From PR03 sp964353555 (GTDB lineage: Bacteria; Myxococcota_A; UBA9160; PR03): a stretch of DNA of 64,000 bases. The translations under genes were made by a program, and so were the position numbers. The notes beneath the pieces were generated by a model that saw nothing but the letters and a program-made list of their open reading frames with translations, did no database searches and was not told where the DNA came from. Below are positions 44,413-54,490 of the stretch, in pieces. Positions within the stretch are counted from its first letter, which is position 1. Every line of letters begins with the position of its first letter. The DNA is taken from contig CAYGWM010000002.1 of NCBI GenBank assembly GCA_964353555.1, positions 66,528 through 130,527 of the forward strand, in the 5' to 3' direction.

Positions 44413-45938
44413 TGGCCGCGACGGCTCGCAGCGCAGCGTCGCGCAGCTGGTTCGCGACGCTGGACAATCTGGTGTCGGGAATCGAGGAGACCGCTTGGGA
44501 GCTGCGCGGGATCGCCGAGCGCTTCCTCGTGCTCGGCCAGAGCGTGCGCGATGATTGCGTCGCGCTTGCGGACGACGCCCGCGCGCTCCGCGCGGAGATC
44601 GAACGTTGGCCGGCGCGCGGCGGCCGCGCGGCGGGCGTCGGCTGGCTGCTCGCGCAGATCGCCGCGAGCTATCGACTGCAGGCGATCCAGTCGGCATTCG
44701 TACCCGAACGCAGCGCCCGCGCGCAGCTCGACGCGCTGCACGCCCGCAATGCGCGGCGCTTCGTCGAGGCGAGCCTGCGGCACGGCGGCGCGTTCCTGAA
44801 GGTCGGCCAGCTGCTCTCATCGCGGCTCGACCTGCTGCCGGACATCTGGTCGCAGGAACTCGCGCGACTCCAGGACGGCGTACCGCCCGCCGCCTGGCAT
44901 GACGTTCGCGAGATCCTCGAGGCCGAGCTCGGATCCCCGCTCGGCGAAGTCTTCGCCGCATTCGACCCGGAAGCCGTCGCGGCAGCCAGCATCGCGCAGG
45001 TACACCGCGCGCGGACACGCGACGGCCGCGATGTGGCCGTGAAGGTGCAACGCCCGGGCATCGAGCAGATGCTCGCGCTCGATCTCGATCTGCTCGCGAC
45101 GTTCATCGCGTCGATGCGTTCGGCGTTGCCGACGGCCGATTACGACACGATCGTGACCGAGGTGCGGGCGAGCATCGGTGCGGAGACCGAGTTTGCGCGC
45201 GAGGCCGACGTCCAGCAGCGTCTCGCGGATTTCTTCGCGGCGCATCCGCGGATCGCCGTGCCGCGGCCGCTCCGTGAGCTCTGCGGCGAGCGCGTGCTCA
45301 CCAGCACGTTCATGGAGGGCCGTCGCATCACGCTCGTCCTCGACGAGTGGCGCGCGCAGCGCGATGCGGGCGACCCGGAGGCCGGTGCGCGCCTCGACGA
45401 GACGCTCGGCCTGGTGCTCGAGGCATACACACGGCAGGTTCTCGAAGCCGGTGTGTTCCAGGCGGATCCGCATCCCGGCAATCTGCTCGTCGCGGCCGAC
45501 GGCACGCTGGTGCTGCTCGACTTCGGTTGCGCGCGCGAGTTGTCGGCTCTGGCACGGCGGCAATACGCGCAGCTGCTGATCGCGTTCCTCGGCGGCGACG
45601 CCGCGCGCGTCGCGACGTTGCTAGCCGAGCTGGGATTTCGCACCCAGAGCGGTCGGCCCGACACGCTGCTGCAGTTCGCGGAGGCGATGCTCGGCGCGTT
45701 GCGGCAGGCCGCGCAGGACGGCGGCGGCGTGCCGTGGCTCGATCAGCAGGAACTCGCCACACAGGCGCGCGCGCTGCTCGAGGCCACGCGCGATGATCCG
45801 GTCATTCGCATCCCCGAGGAGTTCGCGATGCTGGCGCGCGTGTTCGGAGCGCTGGGCGGTTTGTTCCAGCACTACCGGCCGCGACTCGACTGGGCGCGCA
45901 GTCTGCAGCCGGTGCTCGCCGCGCTCGCGCTGCACTGA
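44412..45938 (+). CDS. ABC1/UbiB-family atypical kinase (second copy)
   Basis: The 508-residue product carries the full ABC1 signature: FLKVGQ (KxGQ intact, about residue 140), ASIAQVH, the lysine in VAVKVQRPG, the catalytic QADPHPGN and the DFG in LLDFGCAREL. A long N-terminal helical extension of about 100 residues (residues 1-110) precedes the family core. Members act in isoprenoid-lipid or quinone metabolism. It differs from the copy at 4789, which has KLAQ and DYG instead. The ATG overlaps the stop of the RHH regulator (TAATG). It ends at a hairpin shared with the convergent amidohydrolase. Confidence 0.87.
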   Translation: MAATARSAASRSWFATLDNLVSGIEETAWELRGIAERFLVLGQSVRDDCVALADDARALRAEIERWPARGGRAAGVGWLLAQIAASYRLQAIQSAFVPERSARAQLDALHARNARRFVEASLRHGGAFLKVGQLLSSRLDLLPDIWSQELARLQDGVPPAAWHDVREILEAELGSPLGEVFAAFDPEAVAAASIAQVHRARTRDGRDVAVKVQRPGIEQMLALDLDLLATFIASMRSALPTADYDTIVTEVRASIGAETEFAREADVQQRLADFFAAHPRIAVPRPLRELCGERVLTSTFMEGRRITLVLDEWRAQRDAGDPEAGARLDETLGLVLEAYTRQVLEAGVFQADPHPGNLLVAADGTLVLLDFGCARELSALARRQYAQLLIAFLGGDAARVATLLAELGFRTQSGRPDTLLQFAEAMLGALRQAAQDGGGVPWLDQQELATQARALLEATRDDPVIRIPEEFAMLARVFGALGGLFQHYRPRLDWARSLQPVLAALALH

Positions 45939-45939
45939 G

Positions 45940-45958
45940 CCCGCGCGATCAGCGCGGG
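45940..45958. terminator. Shared hairpin between convergent ABC1 and amidohydrolase genes
   Basis: CCCGCGC (45940-45946) and GCGCGGG (45952-45958) form a seven-base-pair stem around GATCA; the stop of the minus-strand amidohydrolase gene lies in the loop. It sits exactly where the two transcripts meet. There is no T-run, so it may be a bidirectional hairpin or a stop signal with Rho. Confidence 0.45.
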
Positions 45959-47181
45959 ACGTGCGTCGCGGCGGCCGTCGCGAACATGCGATCGGCGTTG
46001 GCGCCCAGGATCGCCGCGCGCGCTCCGGGTTTGCCTTCGGTGAGGAGCAACACTTTCGCGAGCGTGGCGGCGAGCGGGTAGAAGGGCCAGTCGCTGCCGA
46101 AGAGCAGTCGCTCGTGGCCGATCGCGTCCATCAGCACGCCGAGCTGCGTCGCGCCCTGGCAGGCGATTTCGAGCCACACGTTCGGGTACTGCTGCGCAGC
46201 GGCAAGCGCGTCGCCGACATCGCGCGCGCCGGCATGCCCGAGCAGGAACTGCACGCGCGGATGGGCCGCGATCGCCGGTACGTAGTGGCGGATCAACGCG
46301 TAGGGGCGGATCGACTCGGGCTCGATGCCCGAGCGGCCCGCGTGGAAGATCACCGGCAGCCCGAGTCGCTCGCATTCGGCGTAGATCTGCATCGCCTCGG
46401 GATCGTCCGGCGCGAAGCGCATCATCTCCGGATGCAGCTTCACGCCGCGCGCGCCGCGCGCGGCGAACGCGGCGAGCTTCGCGCGCCAGCCGGCGTCGCG
46501 CGGGTGCACGGACGCGAACGGAACGAAGCGATCGCGAGCGGGCGAAGCATCGATCGCGTCCATCCACTGCTCGGTCAGGTGATCGCCGAACGGCAGGCCG
46601 AGCGCCATGCCGAGCACCGCGGCGCGCTGGAACTTCATCGCATCCAACTCGGCGACCAGATTGGCGAGTGTGTGGGTGCGCGCGGCGCTGCCGCCCCAGG
46701 GCAGCAGCTGGTCGCGCATCTGCGCGGTCAGCGCGTCGTGCGCCGCTTCCGAGAAGTTCGCGTTCTGGTAGACGTCGAGGTCGAAGTCGCAGCCGGGCTC
46801 GCTGCCGTCGCAATCGAGGTAGTACTCGGTGCGCGGCGTGCGCGCGGCGAGGTCGATGGCGGGAGCGAGCAGCAGCGCGATTCCAAAGTGCGTATGCAGG
46901 TCGATCGCGGGCGGAATGTCGATCGCGAGTCGCAGCGTGCCGTCCGGCGCCAGCTCGAAGTACGGAAGCTCGGCGAGACCGCGGTATCCGCGGTAACGCA
47001 GCGGACCGAGCGGACCCTTGCCTGTGCGCTCCGTCTCCTCGCGGCGCTGGCGATCGAGTGCTGCGCGATCGGCGTCGGTGTACTCGAGTCCGGATCCGCA
47101 GCCGGGAGCGACCCAGAGCGACGCAAGCGAGCCCAACGCGAGCTTCGCGAAACCGCGCCGATCGAGACGGGGATCGCGCAA
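45949..47181 (-). CDS. Amidohydrolase-2 family lipoprotein with Tat signal
   Basis: The 410-residue product has a Tat motif DRRGFAKLA (Arg8-Arg9) and a lipobox VAPGC with Cys28, so it is a predicted periplasmic lipoprotein. The catalytic barrel has the metal motif IDLHTHFG near residue 95, then VKLHPEMM, IFHAGRSG, LLGHAGARDV and the late LLFGSDWPFYP, which hold the metal-binding Asp. This is the PF04909-type TIM barrel. The start is a TTG at 47181, six bases after the stop of the D-aminoacylase-like gene, so the two form an operon. The ribosome site is weak. The substrate is unknown. Confidence 0.82.
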   Translation of the reverse strand: MRDPRLDRRGFAKLALGSLASLWVAPGCGSGLEYTDADRAALDRQRREETERTGKGPLGPLRYRGYRGLAELPYFELAPDGTLRLAIDIPPAIDLHTHFGIALLLAPAIDLAARTPRTEYYLDCDGSEPGCDFDLDVYQNANFSEAAHDALTAQMRDQLLPWGGSAARTHTLANLVAELDAMKFQRAAVLGMALGLPFGDHLTEQWMDAIDASPARDRFVPFASVHPRDAGWRAKLAAFAARGARGVKLHPEMMRFAPDDPEAMQIYAECERLGLPVIFHAGRSGIEPESIRPYALIRHYVPAIAAHPRVQFLLGHAGARDVGDALAAAQQYPNVWLEIACQGATQLGVLMDAIGHERLLFGSDWPFYPLAATLAKVLLLTEGKPGARAAILGANADRMFATAAATHVPR

Positions 47182-47187
47182 ACCGTG

Positions 47188-48906
<1,719 letters not shown>

Positions 48907-49014
48907 GGTGCGTCTCCGTAGGCTGTCGCGCGAGCACGGTACCACACAAAAATCTCCGAAAAGCGCGGCTCATCGAGTAGCATGCGCGAGGGTGGTGATG
49001 AGGTCGGAGGCGGT

Positions 49015-49716
49015 ATGGAGCGTCTCATGGCCTTTGCGCGTTTGGCAATCGCAGCGCTCGTGGTGATCACGGTTGCAGACGCCGCTGCGCGCGCGGCTGA
49101 GCCGATGGACCTCCGCGATCCGCAGCCGCGTTGGATCGCGGTCCGCTTCGAGAACTCGCCGTCGGATCGCCCCGGGCAACTCGCGACGGACTACGCAGCC
49201 GAGCTGCCTGCGTGGTTCGAGCCCGATGGCGCGAGCGACCGGGTGCGCGTCTCGATCGCCGGGTCGGCGGTCGAGACGCGCTGGTTCCGGCAGCAGCGGC
49301 TACGCGCGGGTAGCTTCAGCGATTTCGTATGGACCTTCGATGTGTCGTCGGGCGAGGTGCTGTCGGCGCGCCTGCGCGGCACATTTATCCGACGTCTCGA
49401 TTTCGGTGTCTTCGGCTCGGACATAGATCTTCCGTTCGAGGCCGAGATGACGACGCGCTCGACTGTCGGATTCGAGGCGGGTCGTCGCACGCTCGGACAG
49501 CTGGTGTTTCCGCTCTGCGAGCGCGCCGAGCGCGGCTGCACGCTGGTCGCGCCCGTCCGCTACGACCCCCGCACCGGCTACGTGAATGCGGTGGGCTCGA
49601 TCGTCGCGCGTGCAGTGGGGGTCGTCGCACGGACCTTCTCCCCGCTCGGCGAAGCGATCTTCGCAGAGCGGGATGGCGCGCACGGGGTCCGAGACGATTT
49701 CGCAGCCGCGCATTGA
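49015..49716 (+). CDS. Secreted protein of unknown function (233 aa)
   Basis: The ATG at 49015 has GGAGG four bases upstream; ATGs at 48982 and 49027 are alternatives. The product has a signal peptide (LAIAALVVITVADAAARAAEP) and a mature region with PRWIAVRFENSPSDRPGQ near the start and a middle segment VWTFDVSSGEVLSARLRG. Two cysteines occur as LCERAERGCTLVAP. No catalytic motif is visible. It is divergent from the D-aminoacylase operon and converges on the penicillin-acylase-type gene. Function unknown. Confidence 0.65.
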   Translation: MERLMAFARLAIAALVVITVADAAARAAEPMDLRDPQPRWIAVRFENSPSDRPGQLATDYAAELPAWFEPDGASDRVRVSIAGSAVETRWFRQQRLRAGSFSDFVWTFDVSSGEVLSARLRGTFIRRLDFGVFGSDIDLPFEAEMTTRSTVGFEAGRRTLGQLVFPLCERAERGCTLVAPVRYDPRTGYVNAVGSIVARAVGVVARTFSPLGEAIFAERDGAHGVRDDFAAAH

Positions 49717-49755
49717 GGAGTCGCGACGACGGTCGAGTCGTTCGCCGCCCGCCGC

Positions 49756-52122
49756 TCAGCGCTGCGCCGTCCCGGACGGACCGAGCACGACACGTTCGAC
49801 CGCGTCGGGCACGTCCCCCGGCCGCCACAGCGCAGAGCGGAACAGTTCGAAGCGCGACCACGGCGCCGAGAGGTTCGCGTGCCAGGCTGATCCCGGGTCG
49901 CCGCTCGGTCCCGAGGAATGGGCGAACCAGGCTTCGTCGGGATGCGCCAGGTCGCAGACGAAGCGGCTCGTCGCGCCGACGAATGCGCGCAGGCGCTTCC
50001 CTTCGTCGAGAGCGCGCGACGGGTTCACCGTGTAGTCGTCGCCCGGGAACGGAACGTCGAGCGCGACCAGGCGCGCACCGACACTGGGAAGTTCTGCGAG
50101 CAGCGTGCCGAGTCGCGCGCGCTGGATGCGTCCCCACGACCACTCCGACTCGGCACCGCAGATCGACGCGATCCGGTCGAGCCCCGCGCGCAGTGCGTCG
50201 GCGGCGAGCTCGTGGAGTGGGGCAGCAGCGGCCTTCTCGATGTCGGCGCGCAGCGAGTCGGCCGGGTCGACGAGCAGTCGCTGGAGCCGCGGGATCGCGC
50301 GGCGACTGTTCGCGAAGCGCGGCCCGACGCGTGGCCCGAGCAGCGCGCGCGCCACGCGCTCGGAGAGCGACTTTTGTGTGAAGAAGAAGATCGCGGCGCC
50401 GACCGAGTCGATCGGAAAGCTTCCGTCCCACGCAGCGAGCGTCGCGACGGCGCGGCCCTCGCGCGATTGTGGGTCGCGGAACGGCGCGAGCAACTCGACC
50501 AGCGCGTCGCGCAGCGGCGGCGCGTAGTCGGCCGCGACGTCGGCCTGGATCGACCGGAAGCTCTCGACGTCGTGCAGCGCGCGTTCCCCGAGCAAGCGCT
50601 CGATGCGCTGCTGGCGGTGGCGCGGTTCGAAATGTACGAGCGTCGCGACCCTGCCGATCTGCGCGGCGTCGACGATCGAGTTCGCGGTCGCAATCACGCC
50701 GTCTGCGGGATTCAGCCGCTTCGGCATCTCGGCGAAGTCGAGGAAGCCGTCCCACTGCGCCTCCGGATCCTGGGCGTCGCGCACGAAGAGCCCGTCGCGC
50801 CGCCGGCGCGGCAGGCGGCCGAAGAGTTCCCAGCCGAAGTGGCCGTCCTTGTGGGCATAGACATGGTTGAAGTCGAACGGTCCCTCGTTCATCTCTGCGA
50901 GCGCAGTGCGGTGCTCATCCACCGACTTCGACGCCGCGAGTGCCAGATAGCCGGCGAGATAGCGGCCGGCGTCGGAAGAGACGTAGCGAACCGCGAGGTC
51001 TGCGCCGTCGTCGTGCTTCCAGCCCGGGTACAGGATTCCGTGTTCGCAGGACTCCCACTCGAGCGTGACGGAACGGCCGAAGCGGGCCGGTCCCCGCTCC
51101 CGGTGCGCCCGAATCGCGCCGGTGCCGTCGACCGTGCGATAGCGGGTGCGATCGCCAGGGACGCGGTGTACGCGGTAGAGGTCCCAGCCGTCGCGGAAGC
51201 CGGTGGTACAGCCCCACGCGAAATGGCCGTTGTGCCCGAAACCGAACGCGGGATAGCCCGGGAAGACGCCGCCCTGCACGCGCGTGCCGGGCCACTCGAG
51301 ATGCGCGTGATACCAGTAGGTGGGCAGCGGCACCAGCGGCACGTGCGGATCGTTCGCGACGATTGGTGCGCCCGAGGCCGAGCGCGTCCCGGCTACAGCC
51401 CAGTTGTTGCTCCCGCCCGAGGGGACATGCAGGGGCGGCTCGGGGAGCGTTCCTTCGCCGTGTCGCTCGAGATCGGGACGATGCTGCCACGGTGCTTCGG
51501 GATAGATCCGCCGCGCCAGGTCATCACCGACGTGACCGCGTACGGCGTCGAAGACCAGCTCATTGTCGAGATTCACCAGCGACACGACGAAGCCACAGGT
51601 GCGCGCCGCGAGCAGGCAATCGGCGGGATGCCACGGACGCGCGCGGCCGAGCAGCAGGTATTCAGCCGGGTAGACGCCGTCCATCGCGCGCAACGCGGCA
51701 TTCACACCGTCGGCGAACGCGTCGATGCACGAGCGCGCGTGCGCCGGCATGACCGCGAGATCCGCGTGGCTGGCGGCCTCGAAGTCGAGCGGGCGCACGA
51801 AGCCGTCGAGATCGGCGATCGCGCGCCCGGAGAAGAGCTCCTCGCCGCGGCGGGGAGCGCGCCAGTTGCCGAGCAGCTCACAGACACGACCCGCGCCCAG
51901 GTGCCGGATCACGTCGAGCAGCACGAAGCGATCCGCGGCCTGCAGGAAGCCGAGCAGCGCATGGGCATCGCGCTCGTGTTCGGCATGGACATGCGGGACG
52001 CCGCGGCTGTCGCGCACGACCTCGACTCGTCCGCGCAGCGCGGGAGCGGTGCGGGGAGTGAGAGCAGGGCGCGTCCCCACGAAGCGCCGTCCGGCGAGCG
52101 CAGCCACGAGGCGCCCCGCCAT
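49756..52122 (-). CDS. Penicillin acylase-family N-terminal-nucleophile hydrolase
   Basis: The product of about 788 residues belongs to the acylase/PvdQ family. The segment GGSNNWAVAG near residues 236-245 places the nucleophile Ser238, which becomes the N-terminus of the beta chain after autocleavage. DSRGVPHVHAEHERDA near residue 40 and ANDPHVPLVPLPTYWY after the Ser match the family. Members hydrolyse penicillins, N-acyl-homoserine lactones and other N-acyl compounds. No convincing signal peptide is seen at the ATG at 52122; a TTG at 52170 would add 16 residues. It lies near two other amide hydrolases and may share a role in acyl-amino-acid use, which is inference. Confidence 0.88.
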   Translation of the reverse strand: MAGRLVAALAGRRFVGTRPALTPRTAPALRGRVEVVRDSRGVPHVHAEHERDAHALLGFLQAADRFVLLDVIRHLGAGRVCELLGNWRAPRRGEELFSGRAIADLDGFVRPLDFEAASHADLAVMPAHARSCIDAFADGVNAALRAMDGVYPAEYLLLGRARPWHPADCLLAARTCGFVVSLVNLDNELVFDAVRGHVGDDLARRIYPEAPWQHRPDLERHGEGTLPEPPLHVPSGGSNNWAVAGTRSASGAPIVANDPHVPLVPLPTYWYHAHLEWPGTRVQGGVFPGYPAFGFGHNGHFAWGCTTGFRDGWDLYRVHRVPGDRTRYRTVDGTGAIRAHRERGPARFGRSVTLEWESCEHGILYPGWKHDDGADLAVRYVSSDAGRYLAGYLALAASKSVDEHRTALAEMNEGPFDFNHVYAHKDGHFGWELFGRLPRRRRDGLFVRDAQDPEAQWDGFLDFAEMPKRLNPADGVIATANSIVDAAQIGRVATLVHFEPRHRQQRIERLLGERALHDVESFRSIQADVAADYAPPLRDALVELLAPFRDPQSREGRAVATLAAWDGSFPIDSVGAAIFFFTQKSLSERVARALLGPRVGPRFANSRRAIPRLQRLLVDPADSLRADIEKAAAAPLHELAADALRAGLDRIASICGAESEWSWGRIQRARLGTLLAELPSVGARLVALDVPFPGDDYTVNPSRALDEGKRLRAFVGATSRFVCDLAHPDEAWFAHSSGPSGDPGSAWHANLSAPWSRFELFRSALWRPGDVPDAVERVVLGPSGTAQR

Positions 52123-52279
52123 CGCGAGGCGGCGCTTGCGCGGCAGCGGCAGGTCGTGGGATCGCGTCAACAGGGTCGGCTTCCCGTCTTCGGTGGTCCT
52201 GGTCTGGCTCTGGTAGGCTCGCGCGCTGCGCTGAAGTGATATACCGACGACGCTTCGCCATTGCGAGAGGGGAGAGACG

Positions 52280-52606
52280 ATGACCGGCCATGCCGAGCTG
52301 AAGCAGCAACTGCTGGAACGCATGACGATGCTCGAGGAGCGCGTGGGTCGCATCACCGGCGACTTGCGCCACGAGTCGGATCCCCTCGAGCAAGATTTCG
52401 AAGAGCAGGCCACGCAGCGCGAAGGCGAAGAGGTGCTCGGCGCCCTCGACGAAGCCGGCCGTCGCGAACTCGATTCGATCCGTGCTGCACTCTCTCGCAT
52501 CGAGTCGGGCAACTACGGGGTCTGTCGTCGCTGCGGCGAGGCGATCGCACCGGCGCGGCTGCGCGTGCTGCCGACCGCGCTCGAATGCGTGGGCTGCGCG
52601 GGCTGA
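52280..52606 (+). CDS. DksA/TraR-type zinc finger protein
   Basis: The 108-residue product has an N-terminal coiled-coil region rich in Leu, Glu and Arg, then the C4 finger with CRRC (Cys82/Cys85) and CVGC (Cys103/Cys106), preceded by IESGNYGVC. DksA-type proteins bind RNA polymerase in the secondary channel and help the stringent response. Acidic residues at the coiled-coil tip (here DPLEQDFEEQA) fit this role. It is short compared with DksA itself, so it may be a TraR-like or general DksA/TraR homologue. A GAGAGG-type ribosome site precedes the ATG. It is divergent from the acylase gene. Confidence 0.88.
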   Translation: MTGHAELKQQLLERMTMLEERVGRITGDLRHESDPLEQDFEEQATQREGEEVLGALDEAGRRELDSIRAALSRIESGNYGVCRRCGEAIAPARLRVLPTALECVGCAG

Positions 52607-52648
52607 TTCCGGACGGGCGCGCTGCTCGAATCGACTACCAGCGGTCGA

Positions 52649-53668
52649 TCAGAGGAAGCCGAGGCGACGGTCGGCTTCTTCCGCGTCGTAGTCCTCGAAG
52701 TGCAGGATGCCGAGCCGATCGAACGCCTCGCGCACCCGCTGCGTCAGCAGCCCGAGCTTCTTCAGGTTCGGCACGATGCGCATGAACAGCATCTTGCGGA
52801 ACATCTGGGACGGCGGCGACTCGAGGAACGTCTCGCGCACTTCATCGGCGTTCCATCCCATCGCATTGGCGATTTCGTCGCCGATCAGGCGGTTTCGCAT
52901 CAACTCGCACGCGTAGATGATGAAGTCCTCGCGGTCCGCGAGCTCGTTCGCCGGCATGTCCTGGTAGTAGCCGCGCAGCGAGAGCACGCCGAACGCGACG
53001 TGGCGCGACTCGTCCTTCATCACGTACTTCAGCAACTCCTTCAGCAGCGGCTCCTGCGCGAGCTGATAGAGATTGCCGAAGGCCGCCATTGCGAGGCCTT
53101 CGATGATGATCTGCATGCCGAGGTATTTGAAGTCCCAGCGGCTGTCCTTGATGGTCGCGTCGAGCAGTTCCTTGAGGCTCGCGTTGATCGGCCACTCCCA
53201 TTCGAGCTTGTCGTGGACGTAGCGGCTGAACACCTCCACGTGACGCGCTTCATCCATCGTCTGGGTGCCGGCGTAGTACTTGGCGTCCATCCAGGGGACG
53301 CCGCCGACGAGCTGTGACGCGACGATCAGCGCGCCCTGTTCGCCGTGCAGGAATTGCGAGAGCTGCAAGGAGATCTGCGCGTGACGCAGACGCGCACGCT
53401 CCTTCTCGTTGAGCTTCTTGAACGGCGCGTAGTCGACGAGCGGGTTGATCGCCGGGGGGATGATGTCTCCCTCGGGATCGACCTGCGTGTCCCACGCGAG
53501 CTGGGTCGTGCCGTTCCACTGGTCGCGTTTGGCCTTCTCGTAGAGGTCGAGGAGCCCCTCTTTCGCACTCCCGTAGTTCCAGACGTAGTTGGTGTCGAAC
53601 GAGGCGAGCACGGTCTCCAGCTCGCGGTCGCGGTGCTGGAGCTGGTTCACGGAAGGAACGTTGGCCAT
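52649..53668 (-). CDS. Ferritin-like diiron protein
   Basis: The 339-residue protein has six expected diiron ligands: Glu110 in HGEQGA, Glu140/His143 in DEARH, Glu190 in IIIEGLA and Glu220/His223 in DESRH. This is a ferritin-like four-helix bundle of the ribonucleotide-reductase-R2-like or oxygenase type; R2-specific features are not evident, so an oxidase or hydroxylase is more likely. The start ATG has CAGGAG upstream. It faces the DksA-type gene and is divergent from the chalcone-isomerase-like/sigma factor pair across a region with a palindrome. The substrate is unknown. Confidence 0.78.
   Translation of the reverse strand: MANVPSVNQLQHRDRELETVLASFDTNYVWNYGSAKEGLLDLYEKAKRDQWNGTTQLAWDTQVDPEGDIIPPAINPLVDYAPFKKLNEKERARLRHAQISLQLSQFLHGEQGALIVASQLVGGVPWMDAKYYAGTQTMDEARHVEVFSRYVHDKLEWEWPINASLKELLDATIKDSRWDFKYLGMQIIIEGLAMAAFGNLYQLAQEPLLKELLKYVMKDESRHVAFGVLSLRGYYQDMPANELADREDFIIYACELMRNRLIGDEIANAMGWNADEVRETFLESPPSQMFRKMLFMRIVPNLKKLGLLTQRVREAFDRLGILHFEDYDAEEADRRLGFL
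52655..52678. terminator. Possible hairpin at the convergent ends of the DksA-type and diiron genes
   Basis: GAAGCCGA (52655-52662) and TCGGCTTC (52671-52678) form an eight-base-pair stem with an eight-base loop. It lies about 50 bases after the DksA-type stop and inside the last codons of the diiron protein gene. The T-rich tail after the stem is short (TT). It could end the DksA-type transcript, but a chance stem in the coding region is also possible. Confidence 0.3.
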
Positions 53669-53791
53669 CGGCGGGTTTCTCCTGCGGCGGGGCGCGGCAC
53701 GCGCGTGGGGCAGCCTATCGGTGCTTCCGGAGCGTGTCCAAGGGCCTTCGGCTTGCATCGAAGTCCAGCGGAGATGTGGCACTGCCAGGTT

Positions 53792-53810
53792 GTTCATAAA
53801 AAATATGAAC
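53792..53810. promoter_or_regulatory. AT-rich palindrome GTTCAT-N7-ATGAAC
   Basis: GTTCAT at 53792-53797 and ATGAAC at 53805-53810 form a perfect inverted repeat around an A-rich seven-base spacer, in sharp contrast to the GC-rich surroundings. It sits between divergent genes, just before the -35 element at 53817. The layout fits a dimeric regulator's operator, and activation or repression of the downstream promoter is possible. Confidence 0.5.
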
Positions 53811-53816
53811 TCGATA

Positions 53817-53845
53817 TTGACATCGGTGGGAACTGCGCCGATGAT
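53817..53845 (+). promoter_or_regulatory. Sigma-70-type promoter for the chalcone-isomerase-like/sigma factor operon
   Basis: A perfect -35 TTGACA (53817-53822) is followed after exactly 17 bases by GATGAT (53840-53845), which matches TATAAT at four of six positions. Transcription would start near 53852, about 36 bases before the TTG start codon of the first gene. The palindrome at 53792-53810 lies just upstream. Confidence 0.5.
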
Positions 53846-53887
53846 CTGCCTCGGGCACTCACGGATGCCCACAAGAAGGTCACAGCC

Positions 53888-54490
53888 TTGAAAACGCGAA
53901 GGATCCACGCCCGAGCTCTCGTCCTGGTCGTTGCGATCGCGCTGCTGGCTGCGCGGCCGGCGATCGCTTCGGGTGTCGAGGTCGGGAACGTGAACTTCGC
54001 TGAGCAGGCCGGATCGGGGTCTTCGAAGCTCGACCTTCACGGCGCCGGCGTGCTTCGCTACCGGGGCCTGATTCGGGCCTACGCCGCGGCGCTGTATCTC
54101 GCACCTGGCGCTGCTGCCGAACGCGCGCTCGATGACGTGCCGAAACGCCTCGAGATCGAGTACTTTTGGCCACTGGAGGCGGAGGATTTCGCAAATGCTG
54201 CCGACCAGCTGCTCGCGCGCATCGGGCCCGCCGACCGGCTCGCGGCGCTGCGCGACCGTCTCCAGTATTTCCATGCGCGCTACGAGGACATCGAACCCGG
54301 CGACCGCTACGCGCTGACCTATTTCCCGGGCGTCGGAACGGAGCTTTCGAAGAACGGCCGCTCATTGGCCGTCATAGAGGGCTCGGATTTTGCCGCCGCC
54401 TACTTCGCGATGTGGCTCGGCGACGACCCGATCGACGCCGGCCTGCGCGATGCGCTGCGTACCCGAATCTCAGAGCGCGCCCGCAACTGA
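53888..54490 (+). CDS. Secreted chalcone-isomerase-like protein
   Basis: The 200-residue product begins with a TTG and a signal peptide (ALVLVVAIALLAARPAIAS). The mature protein matches the chalcone-isomerase-like fold: GVEVGNVNFAEQ, LDLHGAGVLRYRGLIRAYAAALY split over residues about 48-70, YFWPLEAEDFANAADQLL, and GTELSKNGRSLAVIEGSDFAAAYFAMWLGDDP near the end. Bacterial members of the family are periplasmic proteins of unknown role, not true chalcone isomerases. The start is preceded by no strong ribosome site but by a good promoter at 53817. It ends directly at the start of the sigma factor gene, so both are co-transcribed. Confidence 0.8.
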   Translation: MKTRRIHARALVLVVAIALLAARPAIASGVEVGNVNFAEQAGSGSSKLDLHGAGVLRYRGLIRAYAAALYLAPGAAAERALDDVPKRLEIEYFWPLEAEDFANAADQLLARIGPADRLAALRDRLQYFHARYEDIEPGDRYALTYFPGVGTELSKNGRSLAVIEGSDFAAAYFAMWLGDDPIDAGLRDALRTRISERARN

